A stretch of 6,625 nt of DNA, taken from positions 1 to 6,625 of the forward strand of contig JBKEAR010000006.1 in assembly GCA_047972425.1 (NCBI GenBank). Reading direction: 5' to 3'. This document shows positions 1 to 5,565 of this stretch, in pieces (positions within the stretch are counted from its first letter, which is position 1; each line of letters begins with the position of its first letter). A program made the position numbers and the translations under genes. Below the pieces are notes generated by a model. It was not told the origin of the DNA and made no database searches. It saw nothing but the letters and a program-made list of their open reading frames with translations. The stretch comes from JBKEAR01 sp047972425 (GTDB taxonomy: Bacteria > Pseudomonadota > Alphaproteobacteria > JBKEAR01).

Positions 1-1329
1 CGGAAAGGCACGGAGCATAAAGGGGATAAATTTGATGCTATAACCGCCGCGCTCCGATATACCGGCAACCACCAAATTGGCTGATGCCCCCACCAAAGAA
101 CCATTACCGCCCAAACAAGCCCCTAACGATAATGCCCACCATAGGGTTTCGATATCTTGGCTACCGTTTAAATTCATACCGATATCTTTAATAAGCGGAA
201 TCATCGTGGCCACAAAAGGAATGTTATCAATAATGGCCGATACAATGGCCGAGCCCCAAAGGGTGATTAAAACCAAGGCTTTAAAATCGCCGCCGGTGAG
301 TTTAAGCATTAAATTGGCAATTTGGGTAATCACACCGGTTTTCTCTAAGCCATAAACCAACAGAAATAATCCGCCAAAAAAGAAGAGCGTTACCCATTCG
401 GCTTCACCAATTTTATTATGAAAGCGCTCATTTTGCTCATGTGTTGGGTAATCCAGATTATCTAAAAGTAGCATAACGGCCGCCCCAAACATGGCAACTG
501 CAGCCGGCGTTAAATTGAGCTGATGCCCAAATATAAACCCCAATAAAACAAAAGCCACAACGATAATCGATTGAATAGCCAAGGCCTTATTGGTAATGGT
601 TTCTTTTTCGTTTAAGCGCATAATACGGCTTTGGGCGCGCTCTGTTGCTTTTAAATCTTTACGCCAAATCAAGAGGATAATTGCAATAGTCGTAATGCCC
701 GAAAGGATAGTAACCGGCGATAGATTGATAATGAAATCATTAAAGCTTAAGCCTGCCGCCGAGCCAATCATAATATTGGGTGGGTCGCCAATAAGGGTGG
801 TGGCACCACCGATGTTAGAGGCCAAAATGGTTGAAAACAGATATGCATAGGGCTTGACTTCAAGCTCTTGCACCACAAGGAGTATCACCGGGGTAATCAG
901 TAAAACCGTAGTAACATTATCCAAAAAGGCCGAGAATATTGCGGTGATGAAAAAGAAGGCCGCCAAAATACCCATGGGCTTGGCCTTAGCCAGCTTGGCC
1001 GCTTTAATGGCGGCATACTGAAAAACCCCGCTATCTTTCATAATGGCTACAATAATCATCATGCCCAAAAGCAGGCCAAGGGTTTCGAAATCGAGGGCAT
1101 GAATAACATCTTCCTCGTTTAAAACACCGGTGATAACCAACAAGCCACCGCCCAAAAAAGCAATGATGGCGCGGCTATATTTCTCGGATAATATCAGGCC
1201 AAAAGAAAGAATAAAAATAGAGACCGCTACTATCAAATGCAGTTGCGAAGATGCGCTGGGCGCAACGGGTGCCGAAGCCTCGGCAGCGGTGAGCATAAAT
1301 GTGCCGATTATATCCATTTCTATCCCCAT
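1..1329 (-). CDS. ArsB/NhaD-superfamily (SLC13-like) ion transporter, C-terminus cut by window edge
   Basis: Inner-membrane secondary transporter of the ArsB/NhaD branch of the ion transporter superfamily, whose members move Na+/H+, arsenite or organic anions. I translated 443 codons with no stop up to base 1. An Ala/Pro/Ser-rich leader (about residues 13-29) precedes many hydrophobic segments. The two halves carry the family's paired signatures: FLDNVTTVLLITPV (135-148) mirrored by IIDNIPFVATMIPLI (366-380), and GGATTLIGDPPNIMIG (174-189) mirrored by GACLGGNGSLVGASAN (403-418). This reflects the inverted two-repeat fold. Family members are usually about 430-480 residues, so probably only a last membrane helix is missing. 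The start is uncertain: the ATG at 1329 has no ribosome site, whereas the ATG at 1317 follows GGGGA by 5 bases. Substrate is not determinable from sequence; a NhaD-like Na+/H+ antiporter is one possibility. The family call is strong and the substrate is open. Confidence 0.88.
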   Translation of the reverse strand, partial: MGIEMDIIGTFMLTAAEASAPVAPSASSQLHLIVAVSIFILSFGLILSEKYSRAIIAFLGGGLLVITGVLNEEDVIHALDFETLGLLLGMMIIVAIMKDSGVFQYAAIKAAKLAKAKPMGILAAFFFITAIFSAFLDNVTTVLLITPVILLVVQELEVKPYAYLFSTILASNIGGATTLIGDPPNIMIGSAAGLSFNDFIINLSPVTILSGITTIAIILLIWRKDLKATERAQSRIMRLNEKETITNKALAIQSIIVVAFVLLGFIFGHQLNLTPAAVAMFGAAVMLLLDNLDYPTHEQNERFHNKIGEAEWVTLFFFGGLFLLVYGLEKTGVITQIANLMLKLTGGDFKALVLITLWGSAIVSAIIDNIPFVATMIPLIKDIGMNLNGSQDIETLWWALSLGACLGGNGSLVGASANLVVAGISERGGYSIKFIPFMLRAFP

Positions 1330-1331
1330 AG

Positions 1332-1340
1332 TGCTATAAT
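1332..1340 (+). promoter_or_regulatory. Extended -10 promoter for the isochorismatase-like gene
   Basis: The bases TGCTATAAT match the extended -10 consensus (TGn followed by TATAAT) exactly. No good -35 box lies 16-18 bases upstream, which extended -10 promoters tolerate. Transcription would start near 1347 and give a 5' leader of about 108 bases before the ATG at 1455. The element lies only 3 bases from the first possible start codon of the divergent transporter gene. A second, weaker candidate lies downstream (TTGCAA at 1391-1396, 18-base spacer, TAAGAT at 1415-1420) and would give a much shorter leader. Motif match only. Confidence 0.45.
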
Positions 1341-1441
1341 CTGGTGTATGTTGCGCCTTTTTTTTCTTATCGTCAAGTTACAAAAAAGCTTTGCAAGAAT
1401 ATAAAAAATATGGCTAAGATAGAATATATTTTGGATATATT

Positions 1442-1446
1442 GGGAG
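1442..1446 (+). promoter_or_regulatory. Ribosome binding site that fixes the hydrolase start at 1455
   Basis: GGGAG lies 8 bases before the ATG at 1455. The open frame extends upstream to an ATG at 1344, but those 37 extra residues are Lys/Ile/Asn-rich, match nothing in the fold and lack a ribosome site. Starting at 1455 begins the protein directly before the first beta strand of the isochorismatase fold, as is normal for this family. Confidence 0.7.
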
Positions 1447-1454
1447 ATATAGGG

Positions 1455-2057
1455 ATGAGTAAACGATACAAACCGGCACTTTTATGTGTGAATATGATCA
1501 ATGATTACGTGCATCCTGATGGCAGAGCAACATCTTTAGGCATGCAGCAATTTATTGCCGAGCATAATTCAATTGCACGGATTAAGCGGATTTTAGAGCA
1601 ATTTCGGCGGCAAGACCATCTGATTATTCATACACGTACAGCCTTTCATCACGGTTATCCGGAGTTTCCGAATGATTCGGTGATTTTCCATGACCTCGAT
1701 AAGAAACAAGCCCTATTAGAAGGCACTTGGGGGACGGAGTTCTTAGAAGGGCTAGAGCCCGAGCGGAACGAACCTGTGATTACAAAGCGTAGGGTGGGGG
1801 CATTTTACCATACCGACCTCGATTTAATTTTACGCGCCCAAGATGCCGAGCAGCTCTATATCATTGGTCATTCTACCCAACGTACGGTGCTCATTTCGGC
1901 TTGTGAGGCTCATGATAGAGACTTTCACCCGGTTGTCATTGCCGATGGCTGTGTATCGTCATCTGATGAGCGCAACGATATTGGCCTTCGGCTGCTTAAA
2001 ACCTATGCCGAGGTCAAAAAATTTGAGGAAATTGCCGTACGCTTAGCCCAAATTTAA
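1455..2057 (+). CDS. Isochorismatase-like (cysteine hydrolase superfamily) protein with altered active site
   Basis: A 200-residue cytoplasmic alpha/beta protein of the isochorismatase-like superfamily, close to the family's usual 180-220 residues. Seen in order: the first strand and loop, ALLCVNMINDY (8-18); IIHTR (57-61); EGTWGTEF (89-96); the conserved lysine in ITKRRVGAFYHTDLDLIL (K111); and IIGHSTQRTVLISACEAHDRD (136-156). In classical members the triad is Asp-Lys-Cys. Here the Asp position is Asn13 (AAT), Lys111 is kept, and the Cys position is Thr144. True isochorismatases (EntB, PhzD) and some uncharacterised subfamilies also lack the Cys but normally keep the Asp. The protein may therefore be inactive, or may use different chemistry; no substrate can be named. 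It is transcribed alone, divergent from the transporter and convergent with the beta-glucosidase. Arginine codons differ from the neighbours (6 of 16 are CGG). The fold assignment is firm and the function unknown. Confidence 0.85.
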   Translation: MSKRYKPALLCVNMINDYVHPDGRATSLGMQQFIAEHNSIARIKRILEQFRRQDHLIIHTRTAFHHGYPEFPNDSVIFHDLDKKQALLEGTWGTEFLEGLEPERNEPVITKRRVGAFYHTDLDLILRAQDAEQLYIIGHSTQRTVLISACEAHDRDFHPVVIADGCVSSSDERNDIGLRLLKTYAEVKKFEEIAVRLAQI

Positions 2058-2060
2058 CCA

Positions 2061-3404
2061 CTAGCGGCGCTGTTGATTAAGCGCTTTAAATGCTAAGGCC
2101 GATTGTTTGGGGGTACGTTTTTGGCTTTCAAAATCCACATGCACAATGCCAAAGCGCATTTCATAACCGGCTGCCCATTCAAAATTATCCATCAGCGACC
2201 ATGCAAAATAGCCCTTGATATTCACGCCTGCTTTGGCGGCATCATCTAGGGCGTTAAGGTGCTTTTCGTAATAATTCAGGCGGGGTTGGTCGTTAAGTGT
2301 GCCGTCTTTGGCCTCGTAAGCACAACCGTTTTCGGTAATGTAAATGGGGGGTAAATCATAGCGTTTGTTAAGCCCAACCAGTAAATCGGTTAAACCTTGG
2401 GGATAAACCTCCCAATCAAAATCGGTATGTTCGGCATCATCTACATATACAGTTTCGGTACCGTTTTCGCCTTTGGCCGTTATAACCCCACGGGTATAAT
2501 AGTTAATGCCCAAAATATCAATTTTTTGCCCGATAATCTCCATATCGCCTTCTAAAATTTGCGGCATAATATCGGCATTGAGTTTGGAATACCAATAGGG
2601 ATAAGTTTTTTGTAATATGGGTTGGATAAACCAATCATTGTTAAATTCATCGGCCACAAGGGCAGATATTTTATCGTCATTGGATTTGTTATGGGGATAA
2701 TTGGGGGTCATATTGAGTACGATACCCGCAGGGATTGTTGGATTTTCCGCGTGGATGGCCTGAATACCCAAACCATGACCCAAAAGTAAATGATGGGCGG
2801 CACAAAGCCCGGCTTTTTCCGATTTTAAACCGGGGGCATGAAACCCGAATGTATGGCCGATATGCGCCGAAACCCAAGGCTCGTTTAAGGTAACAACGGT
2901 TGCAAATTTATCGCCCAAATGCGCCATAACCTTTTGAGCGTAATCGGCAAATAGATAAGAGGTCTCGCGGTTGAGCCAACCACCGCGCTCTTGAATATGC
3001 TGGGGTAAATCCCAATGGTAAAGGGTGGCAAAGGCTTTGATATCATGCTTATGCAAACTATCGAGCATGCGTTTATAAAAATCCATGCCCTTATGGTTGA
3101 TTGTACCGTCTTTGTGCAATACTCTTGCCCAAGCGATAGAAAAACGATAAGCATCAAAACCAAGCTCGGCAATTAGGGCAGAATCTTCGGCGTAGCGATG
3201 ATAATGGTCGCAAGCGACATCGCCTGTATCGCCGTTTTTTACGCGCCCCGGTATTTTCGAGAAAACATCCCAAATGCTTGGCAGCTTATCATCAACATCA
3301 TAAGCACCTTCTATTTGGTAGCTACTGGTGGCAACACCCAAAGTAAAATTTTTATCGAGAAAAATTGAATTATTATTGAGCTGAAAATCAGTTTTATCGG
3401 CCAT
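2061..3404 (-). CDS. GH1 beta-glucosidase
   Basis: Family 1 glycoside hydrolase, 447 residues, the normal full length of a bacterial GH1 enzyme. It hydrolyses terminal beta-linked glucose (often also galactose or fucose) from small glycosides by the retaining mechanism. Seen: the substrate-binding GVATSSYQIEGA (23-34, Q30), LYHWDLPQ (128-135, H130), the acid/base E175 in TLNEPW, the NYY motif (301-303), the nucleophile E358 in YITENG, and the aglycone/glycone-site WSLMDNFEW (402-410, with E409 and W410). E409 in FEW, and the absence of the Ser/Lys/Tyr phosphate-binding set further on, indicate a glucosidase acting on unphosphorylated sugars rather than a 6-phospho-beta-glucosidase. No signal peptide, so cytoplasmic; it would need a glycoside importer not present here. 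The ATG at 3404 follows AGGGGG at a 5-6 base spacing. It lies downstream of the TRAP terminator and probably forms its own transcript. A bglA/bglB-type symbol is not distinguishable. Confidence 0.95.
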   Translation of the reverse strand: MADKTDFQLNNNSIFLDKNFTLGVATSSYQIEGAYDVDDKLPSIWDVFSKIPGRVKNGDTGDVACDHYHRYAEDSALIAELGFDAYRFSIAWARVLHKDGTINHKGMDFYKRMLDSLHKHDIKAFATLYHWDLPQHIQERGGWLNRETSYLFADYAQKVMAHLGDKFATVVTLNEPWVSAHIGHTFGFHAPGLKSEKAGLCAAHHLLLGHGLGIQAIHAENPTIPAGIVLNMTPNYPHNKSNDDKISALVADEFNNDWFIQPILQKTYPYWYSKLNADIMPQILEGDMEIIGQKIDILGINYYTRGVITAKGENGTETVYVDDAEHTDFDWEVYPQGLTDLLVGLNKRYDLPPIYITENGCAYEAKDGTLNDQPRLNYYEKHLNALDDAAKAGVNIKGYFAWSLMDNFEWAAGYEMRFGIVHVDFESQKRTPKQSALAFKALNQQRR

Positions 3405-3470
3405 TTTATCCCCCTTATTTGCCTAATTGAAACGCATATATTTTTGGTTGAAAATATTGCATATAATAAA

Positions 3471-3498
3471 ACTATAACAGCTTTTAGGCGGGTTTCAA
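3471..3498 (-). promoter_or_regulatory. Candidate sigma70-type promoter of the beta-glucosidase gene
   Basis: Reading the minus strand, TTGAAA (3498-3493) is followed after 16 bases by TATAGT (3476-3471). Transcription would start near 3464, about 60 bases before the ATG at 3404. The placement just after the upstream operon's terminator supports an independent promoter. The -35 box overlaps a perfect 10-bp palindrome AAAATATTTT (3497-3506). An inverted copy of the same TTGAAAC half-site lies downstream at 3427-3433. Motif inspection only. Confidence 0.45.
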
Positions 3499-3523
3499 AA
3501 TATTTTAGAGAAGGAAAGCCTAT

Positions 3524-3564
3524 AAAATAAAGCGCAAAACCGGCCAGATTTTGCGCTTTATTTT
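3524..3564 (-). terminator. Rho-independent terminator of the dctPQM operon
   Basis: Two perfectly complementary 16-base arms (3524-3539 and 3549-3564, each containing AAAGCGC or GCGCTTT) flank a 9-base loop rich in G and C. On the minus strand the hairpin begins 2 bases after the dctM stop codon and ends in a T-rich run (TTTATTTT). The arms are A/T at both outer ends, so it could work in either direction. It separates the TRAP operon from the beta-glucosidase gene, which is on the same strand. Confidence 0.85.
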
Positions 3565-3566
3565 GT

Positions 3567-4952
3567 TTAGTAACCCATGGTGTTGGGTAGCCATAAGGAT
3601 ATTTGTGGAATATAGGTAATTAAAAGAAGGAAGAAGATGAGCAAGAAAAGCCAAGGCAAACAAGCTTTTATTACCCAACCCATCGATTCTCCGGTAATGC
3701 CCGATGCCACAAACAAGTTTAACCCAACCGGCGGTGTTAACATACCGATTTCCATATTGACCACCATAATGATACCCAAATGAATAGGGTCGATACCCAA
3801 CTGAACGGCAATGGGCAGTAAAATGGGTGCCATAATCAGAATAATAGCCGAGGGTTCCATAAAGTTACCCGCAATAAGCAGTAAGATATTTACAATCACC
3901 AAAAACATCCAAGGCGATAAATTGAGCGCCATAATGCTAGCTGCAATCTTATGGGGGATTTGCTCGGTTGTTAATACATGGGCAAAAATCATGGCATTGG
4001 CAATGATGAATAATAACATCACCGATACCCGCATGGAGTTCACAAGCACGCCGCGAATTTCGCTATTGAAAAAGCTTTTGGGGAATGCAAGGGTCATTTC
4101 CACGATATTACGGCCGATAGCTACCCCGATATTTTCCCCTTTTTTATGCCAAGGTTTACCTTTTAGCGGGCCAATATCCCGATAGCCGAATACCACGACA
4201 AAATAACCATATACAGCGGCTAAGGCCGCGGCCTCGGTGGGTGATGCCACACCCAAATAGATAGAGCCCAATACCATGATAATCATCATAATACCGGCAA
4301 AGGCTTGTAAAAATGTGATGCCAATGGTTTTAAAGCCGGCAAAAGGCTGGGTTGGGAATTTTTTAATCACCGCCACAATATAAATAGCAATCATCAGTAA
4401 ACAACCCATCATAATACCCGGTATCACACCGGCCATAAACATCTCGGCCGGGGATTCTTCGGTGGCGGCCGAATATACCAGCATAACGATTGAAGGCGGG
4501 ATTAAAATACCCAATGTACCCGCATTGGCAATAACCCCTGTGGCAAAGGATTTTGTATAACCCACTGCGACCATGCCCCCAATAACAATAGTACCAATAG
4601 CGGCAACGGTTGCTGGGCTAGAGCCAGAAATGGCGGCAAAAATCATACACGCCATGACCGATGCCATGGCTAATCCGCCACGGACATGGCCGATAATCGC
4701 CACGGCAAAGTCGATAATGCGTTTGGCTACCCCGCCGGTTGATAGAAAGGAAGAAGATAGGATAAAAAACGGAATAGCCAAAAGGGTATAATGCTCGGTT
4801 GTGGCTTCGTAAAATTTAAGCGCAACCGATGCAATAGAATCGTCTGAGAATAATAATATGGTAATAATAGAAGATAAACCCAAAGCAAAAGCCACCGGAA
4901 CTTCTAAAAACATGAGCAAAAAGAGCAGGGCAAATAAAACAAATATAGTCAT
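3567..4952 (-). CDS. dctM: TRAP C4-dicarboxylate transporter, large permease subunit DctM
   Basis: The large integral-membrane subunit that carries substrate and Na+ across the inner membrane in the tripartite DctPQM system. At 461 residues it is slightly longer than the common 425-440. Nearly the whole chain is hydrophobic helices (12 or so). Family signatures seen: ISGSSPATVAAIG (108-120), GTLGILIPPSI (145-155), SPTEAAALAAVYGY (237-250), GNFMEPSAIILIMAPILLP (362-380) and IGMLTPPVGLNLF (402-414). The extra length is a charged loop at about 257-300 between the two halves, a feature I associate with DctM-type rather than sialic-acid-type permeases. The start ATG overlaps the dctQ stop by one base (TAATG), indicating translational coupling, and GGAGG lies 7 bases upstream of the ATG inside dctQ. 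The gene ends 2 bases before the operon terminator. Confidence 0.95.
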   Translation of the reverse strand: MTIFVLFALLFLLMFLEVPVAFALGLSSIITILLFSDDSIASVALKFYEATTEHYTLLAIPFFILSSSFLSTGGVAKRIIDFAVAIIGHVRGGLAMASVMACMIFAAISGSSPATVAAIGTIVIGGMVAVGYTKSFATGVIANAGTLGILIPPSIVMLVYSAATEESPAEMFMAGVIPGIMMGCLLMIAIYIVAVIKKFPTQPFAGFKTIGITFLQAFAGIMMIIMVLGSIYLGVASPTEAAALAAVYGYFVVVFGYRDIGPLKGKPWHKKGENIGVAIGRNIVEMTLAFPKSFFNSEIRGVLVNSMRVSVMLLFIIANAMIFAHVLTTEQIPHKIAASIMALNLSPWMFLVIVNILLLIAGNFMEPSAIILIMAPILLPIAVQLGIDPIHLGIIMVVNMEIGMLTPPVGLNLFVASGITGESMGWVIKACLPWLFLLIFFLLLITYIPQISLWLPNTMGY

Positions 4953-5485
4953 TATTGTGCCTCCTCAATTGATTTTGCAAGTTCCATGGACTCGTCGGCC
5001 TCGGTTACTTGGCGCAATACATTGGGGTCGCGGTTGCGAATAACGTTGATGAACGCCTCTAAAAAGCGCAAAAACAGCATAGTAAAACCAATGGGTAAAC
5101 ATAAATTGGCTACCCATTTTTTAATGGGAATATCATGAAGCTCAATACCGATTTGATACATTTTAGCCACATAACGCCAAGAGCCTAAAAAGAACATCAC
5201 GCAATAAAGCATGCAAGCCATTAAAGCAATACAGGCAACAACAACACCGGCATTTCTACTTAATTTGCGGGTAAAAAAATCGATACTAATATGGGCGCGC
5301 TCACGCACACAATAAGATGCCCCTAAAAGAATCATCCATGCATTAATAATTAATGTGGCTTCTTGCGCCCAAAATAAACCCGTATTAAAAACAAAACGTA
5401 AAACAACCTCTACAAAAATAATAACGGTCATACATAACAGAAGAAAAGCCAAAAAGCTTTCTTCTAAATGGTTAAAAAACTTCAT
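4952..5485 (-). CDS. dctQ: TRAP C4-dicarboxylate transporter, small permease subunit DctQ
   Basis: Small membrane subunit (177 residues) that pairs with DctM to form the TRAP membrane domain. Four hydrophobic helices are visible, at about 11-33, 42-60, 80-103 and 125-147. The DctQ-typical WAQE (39-42) lies before helix 2, and RERAHISIDFF (61-71) follows it, in the position of the family's conserved Arg-Glu-x-Ala-His segment. The C-terminus beyond residue 150 is a short charged cytoplasmic tail. The start at 5485 is preceded by AGGTGAAGGAAA, giving two possible ribosome-pairing stretches. An 80-base gap holding a hairpin separates it from dctP; dctM overlaps its stop codon. DctQ proteins diverge strongly in sequence, so the assignment rests on topology, the short motif and operon position together, which make it secure. 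Confidence 0.93.
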   Translation of the reverse strand: MKFFNHLEESFLAFLLLCMTVIIFVEVVLRFVFNTGLFWAQEATLIINAWMILLGASYCVRERAHISIDFFTRKLSRNAGVVVACIALMACMLYCVMFFLGSWRYVAKMYQIGIELHDIPIKKWVANLCLPIGFTMLFLRFLEAFINVIRNRDPNVLRQVTEADESMELAKSIEEAQ

Positions 5486-5521
5486 TTTCCTTCACCTATA
5501 AAAGTCTATCCATAGAGTTTT

Positions 5522-5556
5522 AATAAAGCCCCATCGCTTATGTATGAGGCTTTATT
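5522..5556 (-). promoter_or_regulatory. dctP-dctQ intercistronic stem-loop
   Basis: Two 13-base arms (5522-5534 and 5544-5556) enclose a 9-base loop. In minus-strand RNA every position pairs, one of them as a G-U wobble. The stem begins 9 bases after the dctP stop codon. It is followed by AAAA, not a U-run, in the direction of transcription, so it looks like an mRNA-protecting or partially attenuating hairpin rather than a full terminator. The T-run lies on the other side, so a strong terminator shape exists only for plus-strand transcription. A likely role, by analogy with other binding-protein operons, is to raise DctP levels above DctQM. Confidence 0.6.
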
Positions 5557-5565
5557 TTTTATTGA

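Noticed and set aside
77..1339. Plus-strand open frames at 77-355, 590-850 and 1130-1339
   Set aside because: They are antisense shadows of the ArsB/NhaD-type gene, which is continuous on the minus strand with clear family motifs. Their translations show no recognisable domain.
1344..1454. A 37-residue N-terminal extension of the isochorismatase-like protein from an upstream ATG
   Set aside because: It has no ribosome site and low-complexity composition, and it would begin inside the promoter/leader region. The ATG at 1455 has GGGAG at the right spacing and starts at the fold boundary.
2689..3172. Minus-strand frames within the beta-glucosidase (2689-2877 and 2885-3172)
   Set aside because: They are out of frame with the full-length GH1 gene, which has both catalytic motifs intact. 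There is no sign of a frameshift.
2061..3404. 6-phospho-beta-glucosidase (PTS-linked) identity for the GH1 gene
   Set aside because: The protein has the FEW motif (E409, W410) of enzymes acting on free glucosides and lacks the phosphate-binding Ser/Lys/Tyr set. No PTS genes are nearby.
521..4520. Recurrent ATGCCCAA / ATACCCAA words that might be DNA uptake sequences
   Set aside because: They fall inside minus-strand coding regions, where they read as common Leu-Gly codon pairs (TTGGGC, TTGGGT) of membrane and enzyme genes. They vary at several positions and do not cluster between genes.
3811..5043. Plus-strand frames opposite dctM and dctQ
   Set aside because: They are reverse-complement shadows of helix-rich permease genes and have no ribosome sites or domain signatures.
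5522..5560. The dctP-dctQ hairpin as a full Rho-independent terminator
   Set aside because: The T-run follows the stem only on the plus strand, where no gene is transcribed. In the operon direction the stem is followed by AAAA, and dctQ and dctM clearly belong to the same operon.
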